From Calothrix sp. MO_167.B12 (GTDB lineage Bacteria > Cyanobacteriota > Cyanobacteriia > Cyanobacteriales > Nostocaceae): a stretch of 64,000 bases of DNA. This document shows, piece by piece, positions 18,529 through 27,666 of this stretch. The translations under genes and the position numbers were made by a program. The notes beneath the pieces were generated by a model that had not been told where the DNA came from, made no database searches, and saw only the letters and a program-made list of their open reading frames with translations. How positions within the stretch are numbered: position 1 is the stretch's first letter; every line of letters starts with the position of its first letter. The stretch is taken from contig JASJCJ010000031.1 in assembly GCA_030066045.1 (NCBI GenBank), forward strand, positions 1-64,000. Reading direction: 5' to 3'.

Positions 18529-18663
18529 GCAATAGAGGAGACATTCTTTACAAGAACAAGCCTAATAAAATGCTTTCCTTTGCGTCTACCCTACGGGAAG
18601 CCACTTCGTGTCTAATGCGTCTTTGCGTGAGCCTCACCAATTAATTCCGAGGAAGAATCAATA

Positions 18664-21600
18664 ATGATAGCCAAACTTTTATCCAAAAATTTTCGATTAT
18701 TGATCCTGACAATTTTTTTAATTATTGTTTGGGGACTTATATCCTATCTGAGTTTACCGCGACTAGAAGATCCGGAGTTAGTTTCCCGTGTCGCCTTAGT
18801 CAATACATTCTATCCTGGAGCCACTGCTGAAAGGGTAGAAGCACTAGTTACAGAAAAAATAGAAAGCAAAATAGCCGAAGTAGAGGAAATCAAAACCTAC
18901 GAATCAACTTCCAGGACAGGAGCATCCACTATCTCTATAGAGTTACTTGATCGGGTAAAAGGTACGGAAGTAGATGGGGTATGGTCAAGAATACGCGATC
19001 GCTTGCGGGAAGTCAAGCCAGAACTACCCCAAGGAACAACTGAGCCAGATTTGGAAAAAGTTCAGATCAGAGCTTACGCTTTAATAGCAGCCTTGACTTG
19101 GGAACAGGATGATTCCCCCAATTATGCCATTCTCCAGCGCAAAGCGAAGTTACTGCAAGATGAACTCAGAGCTATCAGTGGTACGGAAAAAGTAGAGATT
19201 TTTGGCGCTCCCAATGAAGAAGTTAGGGTTACTGTAAATGCTCCTGATTTGGCGGCATTAGGGTTGACAGCAGCGGATGTATCGCAGCAAATTAAACAGA
19301 GTGATTCTAAGGGTTCCGCCGGACAATTACGTAGTAATAAAAATGACTTGCTAATTGAGGTCAAAGGAGAATTAGATTCCCTTAAAAGATTGCGTCAAAT
19401 ACCCATTCGCTGTAATAACTGTGGTTCTGGTGACGGTAAATTTAAGCCCTTAGGCGACTTGGCAAGGATCGAAAAAGGTATTGTAGAACCGCCCAATGAA
19501 TTAGCCTTTGCTAGCGGACACCCAGCGGTTACTGTGGCAGTATTTGTGGAGTCTCAACAACGCATAGATGTATGGACAAAGAAAGCTGATCAAAAGTTGG
19601 ACAAATTCCGACAGGAGTTACCCAATGGCATGAAACTGAAGGTATTGTTGTCACAGAATCAATATGTGACAGCACGTTTGAATAACTTGATATTTAGCTT
19701 ATTGTTGGGGGCGGTATTATTATTTGCCGTGACATTATTCATGATGGGCTGGGAATTATCTCTAGCCATGCAAATAGTTTTACCACTGACGGTGTTGATA
19801 GTACTTGGTTGTATGCAGTTTTTGGGAGTTCCCCTACACCAAATGTCCGTTACAGGACTAATTGTGGCGTTGGGTATTATGATTGACAACGCCATTATTG
19901 TTACCGATGAAGTACACAACCACCTGAAAACAGGACTCCAGCCTTTAGAAGCTATTCAGTCAAGTGTGAGTTATTTAACAACTCCTCTAGTAGCCGCTAG
20001 TTTTACCACCATCCTTTCCTTTCTGCCTATTGTCTTGTTACCAGGTAATACGGGGGAATTTGTGGGCACAATCGGCTTAAATGTAATCTTGGCAGTGGCA
20101 GCATCCTTAGTAGTAGCCTTAACCATCACTCCTGTAATTACAGTAAAGATACTGGGGTATTACCACCGCCGCCGTCAATCAAAACAATCTCGTTCCACAC
20201 CACAATGGTGGCGAGAAGGATTTTCTCACCGCCAACTGACGCAGATATATAGCCTTTCCTTAAAATGGACTTTTGCTAGACCAGTTTTAGGAATCCTATT
20301 GTGTTTAACTATCCCCATTTCTGGGTTTATTGTTGGTGCAACCCAATTAGAGTTGCAGTTTTTCCCCGCCGCAGACCGCAATCAGTTACAGGTACAATTA
20401 GAATTACCATCTTCAGCTTCTCTACAACAAACCCAATCAATCGTCCAACAGATACGGGAACGTTTTATTGCCCATCCAGAAGTTACTGATGTGCATTGGT
20501 ACGTTGGTAGAAGTGCTCCTAACTTTTACTACAACTTGATTAACAATAAGCAAAACCAAGCTAATTATGCCAATGCTTTAGTACAAATGAAAACCATGAG
20601 CGCTGATAATGTGGTCAAACAATTACAATCAGAAATGGATGCCAACTTTCCTCAAGCACAGATATTGGTAAGACAATTAGAACAAGGACCACCCATTGAT
20701 GCACCCATAGAAATGCGGATTTATGGTGCTGACATTCAGCGCCTCCAAGAATTAGGGGAGGGGGCCAGAACTTTGTTAGTAAATGTAAATCATGTGACCC
20801 ATACCCGTGCTAGTCTGAATCAGGTTTTGCCCCAATTAGAATTTCGCGTGGATGAAGAAAAAGCGCGTTTAGCAGGATTGGATAATACTAAAATTGCCCA
20901 ACAATTGGATACCACCCTAGAAGGGATTACTGGTGGTTCTATTTTGGAGTCTACAGAAGAATTACCCGTAAGGGTGCGTTTGTCAAATGCGGACCGAGGT
21001 AATCTCAATCAAATCGCAACCTTAGATTTACAGACTGCTACTAGCAATTCTCGCTCTTTAAATTCTACCCCTCTATCGGCATTGGGTGAAGTGCAATTAG
21101 CTCCAAAGCTGGCTGCAATTACTAGGTATAACGGACAACGGGTGAATACAGTTCAAGGCTTCATTACTGCTGGAAATCTCCCAGCCACCATCCTAGCTGA
21201 CTTTCAACAGCAGTTAAATAATAACTTTAAACTACCCCCTGGTTATTCTTTTGAGTTTGGGGGTGAAGATGAGAATCGTAGCGACGCTGTGGGCAATTTA
21301 TTTTCCAGTATTGTTTTAATTACAACTTGTATGTTTGCAATCCTAGTTTTGTCTTTAGGCTCTTTTAGGTTAGCAAGTTTGATTGTTGTCATTGCTATCC
21401 TCTCAGCAGGTTTAGGATTGCTCTCAGTGTGGCTGTTTGGTTATCCCTATGGTTTCAACCCCATTATTGGCACGGTTGGTTTGATTGGTGTGGCTGTCAA
21501 TGATTCCATTACCGTTCTCTCCGCTCTCAATAATGATCCAGGGGCATCCACTGGAAATAAAAAAGCAGTGCGGGAAGTAGTTATCCATTCCACCCGTCAC

Positions 21601-21798
21601 GTACTCACAACTACCTTGACTACGATGTTTGGCTTTTTACCCCTAATTCTTGGTGGAGGCGGATTTTGGCCTCCCCTAGCAGTAGTAATTGCTGGTGGTG
21701 TTGGTGGTGCGACAATCCTATCCCTTTATTTCATCCCTTCGGTGTATATACTGTTCACTAGGAAAAATAGCAAGAAGGTAAAAGAATTTAGAATTTAG
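18664..21798 (+). CDS. RND efflux transporter permease (AcrB/MexF-like)
   Basis: A 1044-residue inner-membrane pump with the usual two-fold RND layout: TM1 near residues 8-28, a large periplasmic loop (about 35-335), TM2-6 (about 336-500), a second loop, and the C-terminal TM set. Recognisable signatures are YPGATAERVEALVTEKIE, GLIVALGIMIDNAIIVTDEV in TM4, and NPIIGTVGLIGVAVNDSITV in TM10. In TM4 the family's proton-relay Asp pair appears as Asp-Asn, so one of the two acidic residues is replaced. It should export drugs or lipophilic compounds with the upstream adaptor. The 135-bp gap between adaptor and permease contains a CTACGGGAAGCCACTTCGTG repeat-like sequence. Confidence 0.93.
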   Translation: MIAKLLSKNFRLLILTIFLIIVWGLISYLSLPRLEDPELVSRVALVNTFYPGATAERVEALVTEKIESKIAEVEEIKTYESTSRTGASTISIELLDRVKGTEVDGVWSRIRDRLREVKPELPQGTTEPDLEKVQIRAYALIAALTWEQDDSPNYAILQRKAKLLQDELRAISGTEKVEIFGAPNEEVRVTVNAPDLAALGLTAADVSQQIKQSDSKGSAGQLRSNKNDLLIEVKGELDSLKRLRQIPIRCNNCGSGDGKFKPLGDLARIEKGIVEPPNELAFASGHPAVTVAVFVESQQRIDVWTKKADQKLDKFRQELPNGMKLKVLLSQNQYVTARLNNLIFSLLLGAVLLFAVTLFMMGWELSLAMQIVLPLTVLIVLGCMQFLGVPLHQMSVTGLIVALGIMIDNAIIVTDEVHNHLKTGLQPLEAIQSSVSYLTTPLVAASFTTILSFLPIVLLPGNTGEFVGTIGLNVILAVAASLVVALTITPVITVKILGYYHRRRQSKQSRSTPQWWREGFSHRQLTQIYSLSLKWTFARPVLGILLCLTIPISGFIVGATQLELQFFPAADRNQLQVQLELPSSASLQQTQSIVQQIRERFIAHPEVTDVHWYVGRSAPNFYYNLINNKQNQANYANALVQMKTMSADNVVKQLQSEMDANFPQAQILVRQLEQGPPIDAPIEMRIYGADIQRLQELGEGARTLLVNVNHVTHTRASLNQVLPQLEFRVDEEKARLAGLDNTKIAQQLDTTLEGITGGSILESTEELPVRVRLSNADRGNLNQIATLDLQTATSNSRSLNSTPLSALGEVQLAPKLAAITRYNGQRVNTVQGFITAGNLPATILADFQQQLNNNFKLPPGYSFEFGGEDENRSDAVGNLFSSIVLITTCMFAILVLSLGSFRLASLIVVIAILSAGLGLLSVWLFGYPYGFNPIIGTVGLIGVAVNDSITVLSALNNDPGASTGNKKAVREVVIHSTRHVLTTTLTTMFGFLPLILGGGGFWPPLAVVIAGGVGGATILSLYFIPSVYILFTRKNSKKVKEFRI

Positions 21799-21892
21799 AA
21801 TGAGCGAATTACGTGGGAGCAACGGGAATTTTAACCCGACGCAAAACGCACTGCTTATAGAAGCAGGGGAATTCAACCCCCCAAGGTTGGTT
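21791..21892 (+). repeat. Dispersed ~100-bp repeat, copy 1 (partner of 47260-47360)
   Basis: The sequence from TTTAGAATGAGCGAATT through TTTTAACCCGACGCAAAA and GAAGCAGGGGAATT to AAGGTTGGTTAAA matches 47260-47360 on the opposite strand. Both copies share a short open frame (NFNPTQ..LL.EAGEFNP), so it could be a transposon tail, but no family is recognised. Confidence 0.7.
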
Positions 21893-21985
21893 AAATCATT
21901 TAGCTGATGTGTTATTTGCTGGTAATTACTGGCTAAACCTGGTAATTTCTGGCAATAACTTCTTGCTTCATCATTTTCAAGTTAG

Positions 21986-22034
21986 CTGTCAACCGTCAAC
22001 TGTCAACTGTCAACTGTCAACCGTCAACTGTCAA
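21986..22034. repeat. Heptanucleotide tandem repeat CTGTCAA
   Basis: Seven copies of CTGTCAA/CCGTCAA in a row. The same heptamer array occurs at 46098-46142 between phn genes. Confidence 0.9.
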
Positions 22035-22036
22035 CC

Positions 22037-22173
22037 ATTTTCAAGCTAGTCCCCCACGGGAAAATCCCACAACCAAGCCATGAAAATAATTCCCTCACTC
22101 CTTCCCTCCTTCCCTCCTTCACTCCTTCACTCCTTCCCTCCTTCACTCCTTCCCTCCTTCACTCCTTCCCTCT
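22037..22173 (-). repeat. Dispersed repeat joined to an 8-bp tandem array
   Basis: 22037-22095 is the reverse-strand copy of the GGTTGTGGGATTTT repeat (other copies at 179-231 and 60971-61029). It is followed by nine or more octamers CACTCCTT/CCCTCCTT (22096-22173). The same two parts are neighbours at 60931-61029, so they appear to move or expand together. The array reaches into the 3' end of the membrane-protein gene at 22159. Confidence 0.75.
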
Positions 22174-22839
22174 ACCCTCTGCCTTTGGAGTATAGCGAGA
22201 TAAAACCTGGAAACTAACCTTGACAAAGTAACTTAACCAACTAAAAATACCAATTAATTTAAACCCATCTTCAAACAGGTGTGCTTGATAAATACTGATG
22301 TCTAAGATATCTCTTAAGACATCAATTATGATTGAAATTCCAAAGCACAATAAACTTAAAAAGAGAAAAGTCCATTCTGTTTTAATGATGATGTTTCTAA
22401 ATCTGAAAAAATACCATGAAATTATGATGGCATAACTGGCAAACAAGAATTTTCCGGGAATATTCAAAAAGATTGGGAAAACTAATTCATGAAAAAGAAA
22501 TAAATCATCCAGTAAAAGAATTAAAGTTATGAACCCAGCAATCATCAAAAAATTAGAAAAATCCCTGACTTTATAAAGGTCAATCTGCTGGTTATATTTT
22601 CTGATAATTGTGGAACTGAAAAAACAGATAGATACCGTCCCACACCACAATAATATGCCTATATTAGACACCAAACCAAAGAAAGGATTAATGTCCGCGA
22701 TCGCTGCTGGATCTCTGGTAAATTGACTTATAGGAATACCTGTTGCAAAATTCAAAAATATAACTAGCAACAAAAAAAGTATTATTGGTGTGTATATTTT
22801 GACGAATATCAACCATCGATTTCTCAATTTAATTAGCAT
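22159..22839 (-). CDS. Polytopic membrane protein of unknown function
   Basis: A 226-residue protein with about six hydrophobic helices (IILFLLLVIFLNFATGI, NIGILLWCGTVSICFFSS, FLMIAGFITLILLLDDLFLFHEL, FLFASYAIIISWYFF, FLFLSLLCFGISIIIDVL, LIGIFSWLSYFVKVSF). Acidic pairs sit inside helix 3 (LLDDLFLFHEL), which may be functional. No family is recognised. It is AT-rich and lies alone between repeats. The last codons (GRGKE) and the TGA stop are read from the 8-bp tandem array, so the C-terminus may have been altered by repeat expansion. Confidence 0.65.
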   Translation of the reverse strand: MLIKLRNRWLIFVKIYTPIILFLLLVIFLNFATGIPISQFTRDPAAIADINPFFGLVSNIGILLWCGTVSICFFSSTIIRKYNQQIDLYKVRDFSNFLMIAGFITLILLLDDLFLFHELVFPIFLNIPGKFLFASYAIIISWYFFRFRNIIIKTEWTFLFLSLLCFGISIIIDVLRDILDISIYQAHLFEDGFKLIGIFSWLSYFVKVSFQVLSRYTPKAEGRGKE

Positions 22840-23115
22840 TTGTTTATCTATATTTTACATTTATTAACTATAATAATTTCAACCTAATATGCATAAAAAA
22901 AATTATCTGTACCTGAATATGAGAAGGTAAGCGAATGCATATTGTCTGAGGCATAATCAGGCTAAATTTTATTAAATTTGTGGCTATTCTAGTATCCCCG
23001 TATATTGAATAATTTCCTTGGGGCTGTCTAATAAACTTAACTATAAATTAACTTATTGTTAATCAAAACACAACCTACATTACTTAAACTTCAAATACTC
23101 GAGTAATATAATGTT

Positions 23116-23220
23116 CGCTTAATTACTTATAACTCTTGCTTGACTCATCCTATCCCTCTCTTACCCTCTCCTTAATAAGGAGAGGGTGCCGTAGGCGGGT
23201 GAGGTTTTATAAGTATTCAT
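23116..23220. repeat. MITE-like element with ATTACTTATAA ends, copy 1
   Basis: Ends CTTAATTACTTATAA and, inverted, ATGAATACTTATAA; the interior contains the palindrome CTCTCCTTAATAAGGAGAG and GTGCCGTAGGCGGGTGAGG. A second copy at 44946-45143 is interrupted by another element. The rest of the gap 22840-23358 shows no gene. Confidence 0.75.
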
Positions 23221-23358
23221 CCACACATGAGATAATCGCATAAATATTTCATTTGTTTACAACCCGGATGAAGAGAACATGATCACCTTCACCTTGAACC
23301 ATAAATTATACATTCGGGGAAACCAGTAGTGTAACAATGGTTAATTAATGAGATAAAC

Positions 23359-23985
23359 TCATTTATTCATCTCATATAAAGTCTCTGCATGACTACCATT
23401 AATACCCATTTTATAGACTGTTATGCGTTGAATAGTACCTTGGCAAACTTGTTTCGATGATTCAAATATTAAACGTAATTGCTCTTCATTGTTACATGGC
23501 ACATTGTTTACAGTTCTTCCCAGGGTAATATGAGGCTCAAATGCTTGACCAATAAACCTATAGCCATAGTTAAGATAGTTAGATTGTTCTAGTAAAGTTG
23601 AACGGGATATATCCTTTTGTTTATCCTCATCTGTCACCACCATACAATCTTTTAAACGTTCAAACACAAATTGGTGTGCATCTGCAAATAGAGGGTTATT
23701 ATAAGGTTGCAAAAAGTACCAACCAACCGGCACATATTTTATTCCCTGCAATCTCACTTCTAAAGAGTACTTCCCTTCTATCAAATATTGATGAGCATCA
23801 GAAACTACCTCAATTAAATCAACCGATTCTGTAAACCTTCCTTGCAGCAGGGTAATATGAGGAAGATTAATATTAGTACCCAACTGTGGATGTAATATAC
23901 AGCAATCAGCTACTTTTTTCTGGAGCTGAATAATTGATGCAATCATTTCCCGATTGGGGATGAGGGCAATACCTATTTTCATCAT
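23359..23985 (-). CDS. 2H phosphoesterase / 2'-5' RNA ligase-like protein
   Basis: A 208-residue protein from ATG 23985 (MMKIGIALIPNREMIASIIQ). The frame continues 25 residues further upstream to 24060, but that part does not look like the family. Two HxT motifs typical of the 2H superfamily are present: NLPHITLLQGRF (about residue 45) and FEPHITLGRTV (about 160), placed as needed for one active site. Members hydrolyse or ligate 2',5'-linked or cyclic phosphodiesters in RNA and nucleotides; the substrate here is unknown. It stands alone, with the start region close to a GCGATCGC site. The fold is fairly sure; the reaction is not. Confidence 0.75.
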   Translation of the reverse strand: MMKIGIALIPNREMIASIIQLQKKVADCCILHPQLGTNINLPHITLLQGRFTESVDLIEVVSDAHQYLIEGKYSLEVRLQGIKYVPVGWYFLQPYNNPLFADAHQFVFERLKDCMVVTDEDKQKDISRSTLLEQSNYLNYGYRFIGQAFEPHITLGRTVNNVPCNNEEQLRLIFESSKQVCQGTIQRITVYKMGINGSHAETLYEMNK

Positions 23986-24274
23986 GTTGATATTGTGAAG
24001 ATAATTGCGATCGCTATATTTAATTCCATCATCAAACTCCATCATGATTGTTAACATCACATTTTAGATTGTATGCATATAAATTCGTAATTTATTTCAA
24101 AGATTCCTTGAAGAATGATAACCTGCCTGAAGGCAGACAGGATTTATTCACATATTGCCTCGGGACAAAGCACACAGGACTTGCTTGGCGACAAAAATTA
24201 TAGCGGTTTTCAGTTGCGTGTAAGCATGCGTAGTGGCTTTCCCTCTGCTGAATGTAGTGGCTTCCCCTCTCAGG

Positions 24275-24402
24275 ATACTGTTGGCGAATAGTAGGTATGA
24301 CCCCTGATTATGCTAAAAGCTGGGGATTACTGTCATAATTTGGGCTGGGTTTTTTCTGCCCCCACTCCCAAGAGGGTGATACCCCTGATTCGCCAACAAC
24401 AT
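24275..24402 (-). repeat. MITE-like element with TTGGCGAAT ends, copy 1
   Basis: A 128-bp element whose ends, ATACTGTTGGCGAATAG and inverted ATGTTGTTGGCGAATCAGGG, form terminal inverted repeats. It is closely similar, in opposite orientation, to 62414-62540, including the interior GTATCACCCTCTTGGGAGTG. No coding capacity. Confidence 0.85.
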
Positions 24403-24476
24403 CCTTAATAAGGAGAGGGGTGGCTTTAGCCGGGGTGAGGTTCTGACTGTATTCCATCCAAGTGAAAAATGCTATA
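24403..24476 (-). repeat. Dispersed repeat (partner of 5345-5420)
   Basis: The reverse complement of this segment (TTTTCACTTGGATGGAATAC through CACCCCGGCTAAAG) matches 5345-5420. The 1.3-kb gap 24061-25400 contains this, the MITE before it and a TGATTGCGAC tandem at about 24940-24960, but no gene; it probably also carries the EPS locus promoter, which I could not place. Confidence 0.65.
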
Positions 24477-25400
24477 TATCTCTTTACTTCTTCATCTTGC
24501 CCTCTGTACTCTGCCTTTCTTCAGTAAATTTTAGATAAAATTTGTGTTAAATACGTTGATTGACTCAGATAAATGTTTTATATTTATACAAGTAAAAACA
24601 TCATTATCTTCAATAAAATGGCTTCATAAATCATTTAAGCGAGGGCAAGTTTTACACGAAATTTACACATTCAGCTAAAAAAATACTAGCATTTTATCAT
24701 GAAGGTATATAAGATGTATATTGACAGTTTCATGCGTCCGATATAACAAAATATATTCACAACATAAAAAGCTCAATAATAAGATCATAAAAAATAGTAA
24801 GTTGTATTTATGTATGGGGCATATAAAATATGAGTTATCTTTTAAGGGTGTTATCAATTCACAAACAGGATAAAACCTTGGTAAATCAGGTTCATGGTAA
24901 TTTCATGACTTACGCAGGAACAAATTAATGATAATGATTGCGACTGATTGCGACTGATTGCAACATCATGAAGTAATCCCAAACATCTGACTTCAAATCC
25001 CTCCAGGACAGGCTACGCCAACGTCATGAGTGCATAAGTATAAATTGATTGAATAAATATCAGATATAAGACCAGAAATAAGAAAATTGAATTCAATTAC
25101 AGTTATGGTTTCTAATTACGATTACCAAATAATTTAATTTGCATATTCCATACATATAAATCATCAAAAAAGTGATTAGGCAACAATAAATTGGCAAATA
25201 TAAGTTAGCCAAAATTTATATACTAAATACTGTATAAAAATAGATGATTTATAACTGGTTAGAGTAGATGTTTAATATTTTTCTGGATCAAGTAGATATT
25301 GAACATCAATTATTCAAATTGCAAAAAAATACTGTCAAATCGTTGGCATTGGAGATGAAAAACAGTGTCTAGTTACGTATGAATAGTCTGAGTATTGACC

Positions 25401-27614
25401 ATGAACGAATCTAGAGAAAATATCGAAGAGATAAATTTTTACAAATACTGGCTTATCCTCCAACGACATCAGGTAGCTGGATTCAGTGTATTTGGGATGG
25501 TTATTACCCTGACATCCTTATTCGCGTTTTCCTTAAAACCTACTTATAAGACGGAAGCAAACCTGCTGATAAAGACTAATCGTACTTCCTCACTCACAGG
25601 ATTAGGAGAATCATTAGGGAAGATAGAGCCTTTAACTTTTCAAGCTAACCCCCTAGATACCCAAGCACAAATAGTTCTATCACGTCCAGCTATTGAAAAA
25701 ACCATTGCAGATCTTCAACTCAAAGATAAAAAAGGCAAACTTCTTCCAGTTCAAGCATTAACCGATAATCTGAATGCAACAGGTGCTAAAGGTACGGATG
25801 TCTTGCAAATTTCTTATACCGATAAAGACCCCGTACAGGCTGCAAAAATTGTTAATAAATTGATCGAAATTTATATTCAACAAAATATGCAAGCCAATCG
25901 AGGAGAAGCAGCCTCAGCTCGCAAGTTTATCTTAGCACAACTACCTAAAACAGAGGCCTTTGTAAGACAAGCTGAGCTAAACCTGCGTAAATTCAAAGAG
26001 GAAAATCAAATTATTTCTTTACAAGAAGAGGAAATTGCTGGCGTAAAAGCGATCGCTAGTTTAGAAGACCAGATTTCTCAAAGTCAAGCCCAATTAGCTT
26101 CTGTAACTGCTAAGTTGCAAAAGTTACAGAATCAAGCAAGTATTGATTCCCAACAAACAGTAGCTTCTGCTTCATTAAGTCAAAAACCGGGAATTCAGCA
26201 GTTGCTGACTCAAATTCAATCAGCACGAACCGAACTTAAGATTGCGCTTATCCGTTTTCAGGATGCCCATCCTACAGTCGTAAACTTGAAAGAGAAAGTT
26301 GCAACTCTCAATAGCTTGCTACGAGAGCAGACAAAGCAGGTAATTGGCAACAATCAGCTGATTACTGCCAAGAATTCGCAGATTGGAGAGCTGCGACAGC
26401 TTCTGCTGTCAGAATTTGCACGCACAGAGACAGAGCATATCGCTTTAGAGAAAAAAATAAGTAAACTATCTCAAAACTTGGTTGCTTATAAGCAAAGAGC
26501 AAAACAGTTACCCAAGCTAGAGGAAACTCAAAGACAACTAGAGCGGAAACTGCAAGCATCTCAAGTAACTTATGAATCACTATTAAAGAAACTGCAAGAA
26601 GTGCAGTTAGCCGAAAACCAAAATATTGGTAATGTGCGGGTCATATCTCCTGCTTTTATACCTAAGAAACCCGCCGCTTCCCGCAAGAAACTGATTGTTG
26701 GCAGTGGAGTAATTTTTGGGATTATGCTAGGTATAATTGCTGCCTTAGCATTAGATTTAATTGACCAATCCCTGAAAACAGTTAAAGAAGCCAAAGAACT
26801 ATTCCAATATACCCTACTGGGCATTATTCCTTCAATCAGCGAGCATCATCAAAGGGGTTTCCTGGGAAAGGTAGAGCAACAGGAACAGATTCCCAAATTG
26901 ATTGGCACAGACATACCACAGTTTCCTGTTGGTGATGCATACCAAATACTACAAGCAAACTTAAATTTTCTTTCCGATAAGCAGCTAAACAGCATTGTTG
27001 TGACAAGTTCCGTACCCAAAGAAGGAAAGTCTTTTGTGGCTGCTAATTTAGCTGTGGCAATGGCTCAAATGGGGCGTAAGGTGTTACTAGTAGATGCTAA
27101 TATGCGTCATCCAACCCAGCATCATATTTGGGGACTTTCGCTTAAGAATGTGCTTGGTCTAAGTAATGTAATTACTAATCAAGTCACCATTGATATTCCT
27201 ATAGAACAGGTGATGCAGAACCTATTTGTTCTTCCATCTGGAACTTTACCACCCAATCCACTCTCATTGCTAAATTCTCAACGGATGGCTGAATTAGTTC
27301 AAGGTTTTGTTCAAGATTATGACTTAGTGATTTTTGACACTAATTCTATTCTCGGAACAGCAGATGCAACTACCCTTGGGCGACTAACTGATGGCATCTT
27401 ATTAGTAGTTCGTCCTGGAGTGGTTGACTGGAATAGTGCAAAGAGCACCAAAGATTTATTGAGTCAGTCTAGTCAGAATGTATTAGGCATGGTAGTAAAT
27501 GATGTAAGTAGAAAACGAGAGCCAAATAGTTATTTATATCACTCTCATGAGTCAATAGAATCCGGTGATCTATTGCAGAATTCTTCCTTGAAGAAACAAG
27601 CTTCTTTAATTTAA
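25401..27614 (+). CDS. Wzc/GumC-like polysaccharide co-polymerase with tyrosine-kinase-type ATPase domain
   Basis: First gene of the EPS locus, 737 residues from ATG 25401 (a TTG two codons up is less likely). Order: cytoplasmic N-terminus, TM1 (FSVFGMVITLTSLFAFSLKP), a Wzz-type periplasmic domain with long coiled coil (about 170-400), a second TM (LIVGSGVIFGIMLGIIAALAL) and a C-terminal CpsD-like P-loop domain. That domain has Walker A SSVPKEGKSFVAANLAVAM, Walker A' KVLLVDANMRHP, and Walker B DLVIFDTNS. BY-kinases of this type control polymer length and export. The usual C-terminal tyrosine cluster is reduced to SYLYHSH. It leads the polysaccharide gene set. Confidence 0.92.
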   Translation: MNESRENIEEINFYKYWLILQRHQVAGFSVFGMVITLTSLFAFSLKPTYKTEANLLIKTNRTSSLTGLGESLGKIEPLTFQANPLDTQAQIVLSRPAIEKTIADLQLKDKKGKLLPVQALTDNLNATGAKGTDVLQISYTDKDPVQAAKIVNKLIEIYIQQNMQANRGEAASARKFILAQLPKTEAFVRQAELNLRKFKEENQIISLQEEEIAGVKAIASLEDQISQSQAQLASVTAKLQKLQNQASIDSQQTVASASLSQKPGIQQLLTQIQSARTELKIALIRFQDAHPTVVNLKEKVATLNSLLREQTKQVIGNNQLITAKNSQIGELRQLLLSEFARTETEHIALEKKISKLSQNLVAYKQRAKQLPKLEETQRQLERKLQASQVTYESLLKKLQEVQLAENQNIGNVRVISPAFIPKKPAASRKKLIVGSGVIFGIMLGIIAALALDLIDQSLKTVKEAKELFQYTLLGIIPSISEHHQRGFLGKVEQQEQIPKLIGTDIPQFPVGDAYQILQANLNFLSDKQLNSIVVTSSVPKEGKSFVAANLAVAMAQMGRKVLLVDANMRHPTQHHIWGLSLKNVLGLSNVITNQVTIDIPIEQVMQNLFVLPSGTLPPNPLSLLNSQRMAELVQGFVQDYDLVIFDTNSILGTADATTLGRLTDGILLVVRPGVVDWNSAKSTKDLLSQSSQNVLGMVVNDVSRKREPNSYLYHSHESIESGDLLQNSSLKKQASLI

Positions 27615-27615
27615 A

Positions 27616-27635
27616 CCCCGTCCTTAAGGACGAGG
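27616..27635. other. Small palindrome after the autokinase gene
   Basis: CGTCCTTAAGGACG is a perfect palindrome, extendable to CCCCGTCC..GGACGAGG with one mismatch. It lies right after the stop codon. It could be a weak terminator or a relic of an IS200/IS605 end hairpin, which often looks similar. Confidence 0.4.
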
Positions 27636-27666
27636 TCTTACACAAATGTATAAATACTAAAGTCTT

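Noticed and set aside
21986-22034. Short regular repeats that might suggest a CRISPR array
   Set aside because: The units are contiguous heptamers without spacers; the same holds for all other tandem arrays here.
24675-24857. 60-codon minus-strand frame in the gap before the EPS locus
   Set aside because: AT-rich, hydrophobic by composition, no ribosome site and no recognisable family.
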